In this document: in pieces, positions 8,544 to 15,953 of the stretch | Layout: each line of letters starts with the position of its first letter | Numbering within the stretch: the stretch's first letter is position 1 | Origin: Sphingobacterium sp. UBA2700 | GTDB lineage: Bacteria; Bacteroidota; Bacteroidia; Sphingobacteriales; Sphingobacteriaceae | Reading direction: 5' to 3' | DNA length: 64,000 bases | Assembly (NCBI GenBank): GCA_002354335.1 | Contig: DELI01000008.1 | Coordinates: forward strand, 8,948 to 72,947 | The notes under the pieces: model-generated | What the model was told of the DNA's origin: nothing | Databases searched by the model: none | What the model saw: the letters and a program-made list of their open reading frames with translations, nothing else | Made by a program: the position numbers and the translations under genes

Positions 8544-10304
8544 TTATTCCTTATAAATATTTTTGATTAGTTCTTCGTTTTTCTGTAGAATGACCTTGCG
8601 CTTCAGGCTCAACTTCGGCGTTAGCTCTCCGTTGTCGATTGTCCATTCCTTGGAAAGCAATTTAAATTTCTTCACTTGTTCCCAATGTCCAAAGTTAGCC
8701 ATTGCTTGTGAAATTATTTGCTCATATTTTGTTAAAACTTCACCTTGCTTAATTGCTTCTTCTTTAGAGCTATAGGGGATACCTTTGTGTTTGCAATATT
8801 TTTCTAACTCTTCAAACGCAGGCACTATCAATGCTGCAGGGAATCGCTGGTTTTCGCCGATTACCATCACTTGCGCAATCAGTGTAGACTCCATCAACTT
8901 ATTCTCCAACACCTGCGGTGCAACGTATTTACCACCTGCTGTTTTGAACATTTCTTTCTTCCGATCCGTAATCCGCAGGAAACCGTCTGGGGTCAGCTCG
9001 CCAATATCGCCCGTATGAAAGTAACCATTACTATCAAAGGCCTCTTTCGTCGCTTCATCATTTTTGTAGTAACCCTTAGTGATGCTAGGACCCTTAACCA
9101 TAATCTCGCCGTCCTCGGCAATTTTTACATCCAGGTTATTTAAGACGCGACCAACCGTACCGAATTTTACGTCATCTTCATCCCAGGAATTAACAGCGAT
9201 AACAGGAGATGTCTCAGTAAGACCATAGCCTTCCAGGACCTTGATACCAGCAGCCCAAAATACACGTGCTAACCGCTCCTGCAGCGCCGCTCCTCCAGAA
9301 ATAATAATCTTGATGTTGCCACCCAAGGCCTCTTTCCATTTCGAGAAGATTAATTTGCGCGCAATACCCAGCTTAAAGTTATAGAATGCTGAGTTCGTCT
9401 TTGGCTCCTGATATTTTAGCCCCAAATCCAACGCCCAGAAGAATAGCGATTTCTTAATCCCGGTCAGATCCTTGCCCTTCGCAACAACCTTATCATACAC
9501 CTTTTCCAGTACACGAGGCACTGTGGTAAATAAATCCGGTTTTACATCGTTGATATCAACTACGATATTATCCAGATTTTCAGCATAGTAAATCTGTACC
9601 CCCCGAGAGAAATACATGTAAACAACCATGCGCTCAAATATATGGCAGAGTGGTAAAAAGCTTAGCGCCTTCTTATATTCAGTGGTAATCAAGTGATTAC
9701 AAGCTTGGACATTGCTCAGTAAATTTTCGTGTGAAAGGTAAACTCCTTTTGGCTTTCCGGTAGTTCCGGAAGTATAGATCAATGTCAACAGATCATCCGC
9801 CACAACAGCATCGTTATAAGGCGTTAAATCTACATCATTCGCTTTGCCTAAGTCGGCAACCTCCATATAATATTTTCTACCTTCGAGCTTGTCGAAGGTA
9901 TAGGTTTCTATATTGATGTCGTTCTCTTTCATCGCCAAATCAGCCTTTGTTGCTAGGTCTTCGTTGCTAACAAATACCATTTTTACATCTGCGTCATTGA
10001 TGATGTATATCAAATCCTGATTGGAAAGGGTAGGGTATAAAGGCACCGTGGCAACACCCAACTGGTTACAGGCGAAATCAATAAAGTTCCATTCCGGACG
10101 ATTTCCCGACATGATCGCGACGCGATCGCCTTTCTTGATCCCCCGTGCAATCAACCCTTTACTTAAATTATTAACTATATCGACGAATTCCGCCGTAGAA
10201 AAGGTACGCCATTGATCTCCCGCACGACCAGCAACCATGATGTCCTTGGCATACTCCGTCTTGTAATTTATAATGATATCGAATAATCTACTGAACTTGT
10301 TCAT
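8544..10304 (-). CDS. Long-chain fatty-acid--CoA ligase (AMP-binding)
   Basis: A 586-residue ANL-superfamily enzyme. The P-loop-like A3 motif YTSGTTGKPKGV lies at about residues 173-184, the A5 region EGYGLTETSPV and the A7/A8 region YFHTGDIGELTPDGFLRITDRKKEMFKTAGGKYVAP follow, and the catalytic lysine region is near the C-terminus (NGELTPKLSLKRKVI). These mark a long-chain acyl-CoA synthetase, which activates fatty acids with ATP and CoA for degradation or phospholipid synthesis. Length and motif spacing agree with the FAA1/FadD15-like group. It is the first gene of the minus-strand operon with YihY and EamA. A GGGAA stretch precedes the ATG. Confidence 0.93.
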   Translation of the reverse strand: MNKFSRLFDIIINYKTEYAKDIMVAGRAGDQWRTFSTAEFVDIVNNLSKGLIARGIKKGDRVAIMSGNRPEWNFIDFACNQLGVATVPLYPTLSNQDLIYIINDADVKMVFVSNEDLATKADLAMKENDINIETYTFDKLEGRKYYMEVADLGKANDVDLTPYNDAVVADDLLTLIYTSGTTGKPKGVYLSHENLLSNVQACNHLITTEYKKALSFLPLCHIFERMVVYMYFSRGVQIYYAENLDNIVVDINDVKPDLFTTVPRVLEKVYDKVVAKGKDLTGIKKSLFFWALDLGLKYQEPKTNSAFYNFKLGIARKLIFSKWKEALGGNIKIIISGGAALQERLARVFWAAGIKVLEGYGLTETSPVIAVNSWDEDDVKFGTVGRVLNNLDVKIAEDGEIMVKGPSITKGYYKNDEATKEAFDSNGYFHTGDIGELTPDGFLRITDRKKEMFKTAGGKYVAPQVLENKLMESTLIAQVMVIGENQRFPAALIVPAFEELEKYCKHKGIPYSSKEEAIKQGEVLTKYEQIISQAMANFGHWEQVKKFKLLSKEWTIDNGELTPKLSLKRKVILQKNEELIKNIYKE

Positions 10305-10689
10305 ATGTTGTTCCCTTTTATTAAATAACAGTTTATAATTCTCAAAATTTAGGTCTGACTAATATATTGTTTTTTTGACTAAAAACTATGCTGGCAGAGT
10401 AATAATTATGCTATCTATGTATGCATCTTGGTTAAAATCAATGATATGGATAAATTGTTCCGTGGTATTAACCAATGTGGTGAAACGATTGTTAAAAATT
10501 AACTGATACCTAATTTCAGTTTATTGAAAATCTTGAATATCCTTTTAATTCCTTTGAACACAACATTAATCGTCACATTTATAAGATAATAAAAATTATG
10601 GATAATCACCTTATCTTTCCGGGTGTAGGTAGAATTGTACTAGTTGCTAACTTCGACTGCTCATTCACATTCCATTCCCCTTATATAAG

Positions 10690-10723
10690 CCAATCAAACC
10701 CCTTCGGAAGCGGGTTTGATTGG
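10690..10723. repeat. Palindromic extragenic hairpin
   Basis: Arms CCAATCAAACCC and GGGTTTGATTGG are perfectly complementary over 12 bp; the loop CTTCGGAAG is itself self-complementary. There is no T tract, so it looks like a REP-type palindrome rather than a terminator. A related but more degenerate version with GGGTTTGACATGG (read on the minus strand) and TTTCGGAGCGGG occurs near 30050-30128. Confidence 0.6.
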
Positions 10724-10770
10724 GCTATTCATTGGGTTTGAATTGGGAGAGTAAGTGTTTTATCTAGTAC

Positions 10771-10887
10771 TTAGTATTGAGTAGTTAGTATTTAGACCTG
10801 ATCCTGGCGATCCTTTCATCTTTCCTTTCTTGGTTCAGAACAATTACCATAGGTCTAACTACTAAGTACTAAGTACTAACTACTATA
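10771..10887. repeat. Imperfect inverted repeat (TAGTAGTTAGTACTTAG family)
   Basis: The left part (10771-10800) reads TAGTATTGAGTAGTTAG and continues to AGACCTGATCCTGG. The right part (10850-10887) is an inverted copy, GGTCTAACTACTAAGTACT. A second, one-armed copy of the left part with its GATCCTG-tCAATCCTT tail lies at 29923-29988, so this is an interspersed family. Confidence 0.6.
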
Positions 10888-10938
10888 AACACTTCACGAT
10901 ATACTTTAGTCGCATTTTTACCGTTTAAAAATTAATGT

Positions 10939-10946
10939 TACATTTG
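10939..10946 (+). promoter_or_regulatory. Putative -7 element TACATTTG
   Basis: TACATTTG fits the Bacteroidetes TAnnTTTG consensus and lies 24 nt before the barrel gene. A TTTT in place of TTTG sits 20 nt upstream as a weak -33 candidate. Confidence 0.45.
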
Positions 10947-10970
10947 GACGTTTAGATAGATAAATAATTT

Positions 10971-11477
10971 ATGAGGAAAACATTACAATTAACTTTCATT
11001 CTGGTTTTGACCGTATTTGCGGGTATTAACATCGCGCAGGCACAATTGCCATCGACACATGCTATTGGGGCTCGCTTCGGATCTGCAACAGGTGTTACAT
11101 ACCGTTATAGCTTAAACCAAACAAATGCTATCGAAGGAATCTTAAGCGTGCAAAGTAATTCGAAATACAGTAGATTTCGCTTGGTAGGATTGTATGAGTA
11201 TCACATGCCTATCGCGAACGACTTCTCTTGGTTTTGGGGATTTGGTGGTAGTGTTGGTTCGTATTCCGGTAAAGCATATACTGATGACAAAGGGAATCGC
11301 TTTGACAAATATTCGGAACTTGCGTTAAGCGTGGATGGTATTGCAGGGGTAGAATACAAAATCCCTTCCGCACCGATCGCTCTTTCCTTGGATATCAAGC
11401 CGCACTTTGACTTCTTGCAAAGCTCAGGCTTTAAAATATTTGATACCTTCGGATTTTCTGTTAGGTATACTTTCTAA
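10971..11477 (+). CDS. Small outer-membrane beta-barrel protein
   Basis: 168 residues with a signal peptide (residues 1-24, ending AQAQ) and then alternating strands with glycines and aromatics (RFGSATGVTYRYSL, FSWFWGFGGSVGSY). It ends in FGFSVRYTF, a terminal aromatic as recognised by the BAM complex. The length suits an eight-stranded barrel of the OmpX/OmpW size class. No specific function can be assigned. It is monocistronic, flanked by a -7-like element and a strong terminator. Confidence 0.8.
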   Translation: MRKTLQLTFILVLTVFAGINIAQAQLPSTHAIGARFGSATGVTYRYSLNQTNAIEGILSVQSNSKYSRFRLVGLYEYHMPIANDFSWFWGFGGSVGSYSGKAYTDDKGNRFDKYSELALSVDGIAGVEYKIPSAPIALSLDIKPHFDFLQSSGFKIFDTFGFSVRYTF

Positions 11478-11484
11478 GAAAAAT

Positions 11485-11515
11485 AAAAGGCTCGCGATTG
11501 CGAGCCTTTTTTGTT
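11485..11515. terminator. Bidirectional intrinsic terminator
   Basis: AAAAGGCTCGC-GATT-GCGAGCCTTTTTT: an 11-bp stem with a four-base loop and T/A tracts on both sides. It ends the barrel gene (+) and the thioredoxin gene (-), overlapping the latter's stop. Confidence 0.9.
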
Positions 11516-12938
11516 ATATCTTATTGTTATCAATTTTCTCTATCAATATTTTCAGTGCTTTTGTCGGGTTTCTCGAGAAGTATTTCGAAAGCGAATAAGC
11601 ATTGATGGATCGATTCAAATGTTTAATTGCATTGTCCTTGGCGCCTACCTTGACTAATATAGGGCTAGCGCTTATCGTAATGTCACTTTGGAAAGGATTT
11701 AGCATGCAAGTGTAATCTAACCAATTGCCGACTCTTTTCTTTGTGCTTAGTTTATTATCAGAAATACGCCAATAATAATCAATCCATGCCAGCATGTTTC
11801 TACTGCTCAAATTTCCTCGGCCTAGCGCCTGCTCCAAATGCCGATTGGCATTGGTCTCGTTATTTGCTATAGAAGGGTTCAGCTTGAGTTTTTTGTTAGC
11901 TTGGGCCTCAACCTCTTCCAATGGATGCGTTAAAATGAGTTGAGTCATGTAGCGCTCCAGTAAGGGTTTGAATTTTGAACGATTGTTGTCATTTACAGAT
12001 AAATACTGCAGTTGAAGAAAATCTTCAGATGCGAAAAAGATTCCTCGACCGCTGGAAATGGAAAGATCTTGATCATTACTTGAGGTACTTACTTTTGATT
12101 CCTTAAAACGTTTATGATATTCTAGAGCCTGCTGGAAGGTTTTGTCATCTCCATTGTAAATCAGATTATCCATGATTTTGCCCATAGTCAATTCAATAGA
12201 AAAGACAATATTTGTTCTGAATTTTCTTGAAAAGTTTTCCTCCTTCTGTTTCTTTTTTACGATCAAGTCCAGCATCCTGTTGAAGACACTATGGTTATAG
12301 GTCGAAATTTGTCGAATCATTTCTTCATTCGTATAGATTTGATCACCTTCTTCTGCTAGGAAATCCGTCTCAGGCAGATTGAGAAGATATCGTGCAGCAA
12401 TATCAGACTTGAGGTATGGATCGTTAACCGTGGCATAGAAATCTGTTAGAAATTCTAGATCTTTCTTGCCACCTCTAAAATCAGATTCCATGTTTTTGAG
12501 ACCGCCATGTTTAAATGTAAATCTTGTTTTTTCTGCCTCTTGAATTAGCTGTTCTGCCGTTTTCGATCCAACAAGATTATGCATTAATACGCCATCATAA
12601 GTAATAAAAGCCATAGTTGGGTAGGCTCTTACGCCATATTTTTTTGCTAGTTCAGGCCCTTCACCTTTTTCAGCGTCGATTTTTAGATTTATAAAATTCG
12701 CATTAAAAACTTCACCTACTTCCGGCCTGGTAAATACATTCGCTGCCATGCGCTTGCATGGGCCGCACCAGTCGGTGAGAAAATCGATAAAGATTATTTT
12801 TTTCTCCGTTTTGGCTTTATCCAGAGCGCTTTGAAAATTTGCTGATTCTTCAAAATTTATTCCCTGTGCAAAAACTTTATGATGAACAGATTGAAAAAAG
12901 AAAAGGATAATTAAAAATATAGATAGATTAAGTTTCAT
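11514..12938 (-). CDS. Thioredoxin-domain secreted protein with C-terminal helical region
   Basis: A 474-residue protein with a signal peptide (1-24). Its thioredoxin fold occupies about residues 30-150, with active site DWCGPCKRM and cis-proline segment RAYPTMAF. The remaining 320 residues are mostly charged and helical and match no family I recognise, although thioredoxin proteins with long helical tails are frequent in Bacteroidetes. It should act as a periplasmic disulfide reductase or isomerase. It is the last gene behind SusC, SusD and the degenerate metalloprotease lipoprotein on the minus strand, but the 100-nt gap before it could hold its own promoter. A link to processing of an imported cysteine-containing substrate is inference. 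Confidence 0.85.
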   Translation of the reverse strand: MKLNLSIFLIILFFFQSVHHKVFAQGINFEESANFQSALDKAKTEKKIIFIDFLTDWCGPCKRMAANVFTRPEVGEVFNANFINLKIDAEKGEGPELAKKYGVRAYPTMAFITYDGVLMHNLVGSKTAEQLIQEAEKTRFTFKHGGLKNMESDFRGGKKDLEFLTDFYATVNDPYLKSDIAARYLLNLPETDFLAEEGDQIYTNEEMIRQISTYNHSVFNRMLDLIVKKKQKEENFSRKFRTNIVFSIELTMGKIMDNLIYNGDDKTFQQALEYHKRFKESKVSTSSNDQDLSISSGRGIFFASEDFLQLQYLSVNDNNRSKFKPLLERYMTQLILTHPLEEVEAQANKKLKLNPSIANNETNANRHLEQALGRGNLSSRNMLAWIDYYWRISDNKLSTKKRVGNWLDYTCMLNPFQSDITISASPILVKVGAKDNAIKHLNRSINAYSLSKYFSRNPTKALKILIEKIDNNKI

Positions 12939-13039
12939 TTGAGTTTTTATTTAAATGATGTATTTGTTTATTATTTATCAATCGGTCGGATGGCGTAGTC
13001 ATTTTTCCACATCTGCCTGCCTATCGCATTATTTAAGGA

Positions 13040-14431
13040 TCATTCTATACGTCTTGCCTGGTCCTGAGTGATGACGCTTTGAAAAGACCCTTGCTCGCCG
13101 GTATTGGAAGAGAAATACTCAATCCAAGGAAATCCGGGCACTCCTCCGGTTTTGTTTGTGTTGATTCTAACCGTATACTTTATTCTAGAGCTACCAATTT
13201 CAGTACCTGCCAGCCCACCTTTGCTTGCCGAGGCGTAATAAGGATTGTATATGAAAGTATCTTCGCAATAATCGTCAACCCATGTTTTAGGGCTACCGAA
13301 ATAGAATTTTGTTTCACTAACAGAACCGTTTGGAATGACACCGAGGAAGGCAGACATTTGTGAAACATAATCAGGATATAATTGCGCGAAACCATCGCTT
13401 TTCTTGTGGAACACCAAGCCTACATTTTCGAGATAGGTCGGTTTTTTCTTCCATGAATCGATAGCTGCCTGCCCTTCAAGTTCCAATAAGCTGACAGATG
13501 CGGGCAAAGGAAACTTTTGGGCATCATAACTGCCTTTTGCGAAGGCGAAGGGGATCGATCGAATATATCTGTTTGCTTCAGTGGTGTTTGCCCATCCACT
13601 TGCCGTTACAATCCAAATGTTCAGATATTGTTCACAGTTCCAGTAAAGGCTAGGATTTTCCAATACATAGTTGATACTAAAGTCTTGTTTGTTTTGCGAT
13701 TCTGTGAGATAGATTCGATTAATCCCAGCCTCTTGCAATATCCTTCCGTTTGGATCTCGAACGGCTGGAACAAATTCTATATTCGGATTTGCTCCATTCG
13801 ATGCCACGCTGTTCTTTCGACCAAATACTTTGTTGTATAAGTCGATCACGAAATACACAGCATCAGCGTTTAATTCCTGCATCTGTTCCTTCGCCTTATC
13901 GACGTCGACAATATGAAATACGACAGGGATCCTTTTTTTTGAAGGTATCGGATCTGCCTGCCTCACGTGCATGCGAAAATATGTCGGGTCATCGACGACC
14001 TCTATTCCCTGGCCGGTTTGGGGAAATTCAGCTAATAGTTGCAATACGGGTTTGGTTGATCTTATCCCATCAACTTCGGCGTAAAAGTCAATAAACGGTT
14101 CGCTGATATCCTTAGTGGAGAAGTCGGCAGGATATTCCTTTCCACTTCGGTCGAAAAACTTGATTGTATGCGACTTCCAACGATTTACAGGAATCTCTTT
14201 GTATTTCGCTTGTGTATTTCCATAGATATCGGTATAAGTTCCAGCTTTCGTATAGAGCTTAACTTCTAACCCTAATTTCGAAACTCCGTCAGCAACGAAA
14301 AAATTGCTGTTTGCTTGACAAACAACTTTGTCAATGTGGTAGGTTAATTCGCGTATATCTTCTTTATCAGGCTTACAGCCCTGACTGAAGAATATAAGGC
14401 CGATCAGGTAATATATAATTCTGTTGTTCAT
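13040..14431 (-). CDS. Degenerate metzincin-like lipoprotein (BF0631/pappalysin-like), probably inactive
   Basis: 463 residues with a lipoprotein signal (IFFSQGC). The middle, KRIPVVFHIV (about residue 165) followed by LYNKVFGRKN, NIEFVPAVRDPNGR and GINRI, follows the pattern of pappalysin-like (M43) and BF0631-family zinc metalloprotease lipoproteins. The place where HExxHxxGxxH should lie reads VSQMSAFLGV (about residues 356-365), with neither histidine nor the glutamate. The later CEDT motif is kept, and the Met-turn (normally NYMDY-like) reads WIEYF. I infer a pseudoenzyme, perhaps a substrate-binding surface lipoprotein. The SusD gene ends 16 nt upstream, so it belongs to the SusCD operon. 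The family assignment rests on motif order, not on a search. Confidence 0.7.
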   Translation of the reverse strand: MNNRIIYYLIGLIFFSQGCKPDKEDIRELTYHIDKVVCQANSNFFVADGVSKLGLEVKLYTKAGTYTDIYGNTQAKYKEIPVNRWKSHTIKFFDRSGKEYPADFSTKDISEPFIDFYAEVDGIRSTKPVLQLLAEFPQTGQGIEVVDDPTYFRMHVRQADPIPSKKRIPVVFHIVDVDKAKEQMQELNADAVYFVIDLYNKVFGRKNSVASNGANPNIEFVPAVRDPNGRILQEAGINRIYLTESQNKQDFSINYVLENPSLYWNCEQYLNIWIVTASGWANTTEANRYIRSIPFAFAKGSYDAQKFPLPASVSLLELEGQAAIDSWKKKPTYLENVGLVFHKKSDGFAQLYPDYVSQMSAFLGVIPNGSVSETKFYFGSPKTWVDDYCEDTFIYNPYYASASKGGLAGTEIGSSRIKYTVRINTNKTGGVPGFPWIEYFSSNTGEQGSFQSVITQDQARRIE

Positions 14432-14446
14432 TTCTTTTCTTATTGA

Positions 14447-15943
14447 TTAGTAAAACAGTGATGACCAGCCAGGATTTGAAATCATGTCAGGGTTGTATTT
14501 AATTTCATTGGATGGGATATAAAACTGGAATCGGAAGTCGTCCGCTTGTAACGTTGCGGTGAAATCTTGAACGGTTCTTGTTTCTGTTACGTGAAATCGC
14601 TTCATATCAAGCCAAAGGATGTCGGATTCGCCGAGAAACTCTCTTTTTCGTTCTAAATACACCTCCTTTTGTATCGCTTCGCCTGTTTGCGGCATATCAA
14701 GGGTTGGTATTACCTCTTGTTTATACCGTAGGGTTCGCCATTGGATTAAGGCCTCTTGTGCCTCCTGAATTTGACCTGTCATGGCGAGGGCTTCGACATA
14801 GATTAACCATTGCTCCGCTAAGCGAAAGATGATGTAGACTTGGTTTCCTTTGATTTTTCTACTAGGGTCGATTTCATCTTCAACGATGTCCGCAGCGCTT
14901 TTCTCATAGTTGCTGGGGTCTAAAAACCATTCAGTCTTTCGGAGGTCGCCATCTTGATACAATGTGTTCCACACGGCGATACTATAGGTGAACTTATTTG
15001 TCAAAAAAGCATAAGTATTGCTTCCCTGAGCCAGACTTTCTGGATATCCGTTTTGATGTAAGCCAGAGCTACCATTGTCGTCTTGATAGGCCATCACCTT
15101 TTGATCAAGCGTTTCCATATCAAAGGGCATGGTTTTGGTCGTTGTATGAAGAGAAGGGTTGTCAATGGCTTTTTTTGCATATCGTGCGGCCAAATCCCAG
15201 TCTTTTACTTCTCCTAATGCGGAACTTGCTTTCCATAAATAGGCTTGTGAAGCAATCCGATAAATCCAATCCCGATTATGCATAACACTATATCCTTTTT
15301 TCGGCTCCGTTCTGTTAATCCTTAGTTCCGCGGCATCGATATCCGCTATGATTTGATCAAATACGACAGATTGTGGCTTCCTCGACAGGTCGGCCTCTTC
15401 GATGGATTGATTTATTTGAAGATGAACTGGTATTCCAATCGTTGGATCATCAATCGGTGCATAGTGCTGTAAAAGTTTTAAAAAGTAATAAGCACGTTGA
15501 ATGTATGCTTCTCCCAAAACGTAGTCTCTCGTAATCTCATCGCCTTTGGCGGTGCTACCTTCGACGATTACTAAATTCATCAGTCCAATAAGCTCATAGT
15601 AACATGACCAGTCGCCCCTGAACGTACCTCTATCGATCGTCATTTTTTGAGAGGCGGACAGATTTTCTAAACTCTGATCCCATTTCGCGAATGACCAAAC
15701 GTCGACAGCTGATGTGAATGAATTGTTTTCGCTAAATTGATATCCCGTCCATGGAGTTGGCGCGTGGGCGACGGAACTTGCCTTACCATTTCTAGTCAGA
15801 TTATACATCCATGCGCCCAGGGTGTTTTTTACAGCGTCAAGATCGGTGAGGAACTGTGCCCCGATGGGTTTGATATCCAGGAACTTTTTACAACCGATGA
15901 TGAAAAAGCAGGATATTAAAATTAGTATTGCGTATTTTTTCAT
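14447..15943 (-). CDS. SusD/RagB-family nutrient-binding outer-membrane lipoprotein
   Basis: 498 residues with a lipoprotein signal (SCFFIIGCKKFLD). The usual SusD features follow: KKFLDIKP at the start, an N-terminal helical TPR-like region with YIQRAYYFLKLLQHYAPI, and a C-terminal part with RLAEQWLIYVEALAMTGQ, LERKREFLGES and LWLDMKRF. It forms the lid over the partner SusC barrel and binds the substrate. It starts 10 nt after the SusC stop. It appears intact although SusC carries a frameshift. The cargo (glycan or peptide) cannot be deduced; absence of glycoside hydrolases and presence of protease-like and thioredoxin genes lean towards a peptide or protein. Confidence 0.93.
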   Translation of the reverse strand: MKKYAILILISCFFIIGCKKFLDIKPIGAQFLTDLDAVKNTLGAWMYNLTRNGKASSVAHAPTPWTGYQFSENNSFTSAVDVWSFAKWDQSLENLSASQKMTIDRGTFRGDWSCYYELIGLMNLVIVEGSTAKGDEITRDYVLGEAYIQRAYYFLKLLQHYAPIDDPTIGIPVHLQINQSIEEADLSRKPQSVVFDQIIADIDAAELRINRTEPKKGYSVMHNRDWIYRIASQAYLWKASSALGEVKDWDLAARYAKKAIDNPSLHTTTKTMPFDMETLDQKVMAYQDDNGSSGLHQNGYPESLAQGSNTYAFLTNKFTYSIAVWNTLYQDGDLRKTEWFLDPSNYEKSAADIVEDEIDPSRKIKGNQVYIIFRLAEQWLIYVEALAMTGQIQEAQEALIQWRTLRYKQEVIPTLDMPQTGEAIQKEVYLERKREFLGESDILWLDMKRFHVTETRTVQDFTATLQADDFRFQFYIPSNEIKYNPDMISNPGWSSLFY

Positions 15944-15953
15944 TGGTTTTTAC

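Larger units (their letters stand above)
10305..10970. other. Intergenic region of 666 bp with repeats
   Basis: This divergent region between the acyl-CoA ligase and the beta-barrel gene holds no credible coding sequence. It contains a near-perfect hairpin at about 10690-10723, an imperfect inverted repeat built from TAGTAGTTAGTACTTAG-like units at 10771-10887, and a -7-like element just before the next gene. The rest is AT-rich and unremarkable. Confidence 0.6.
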
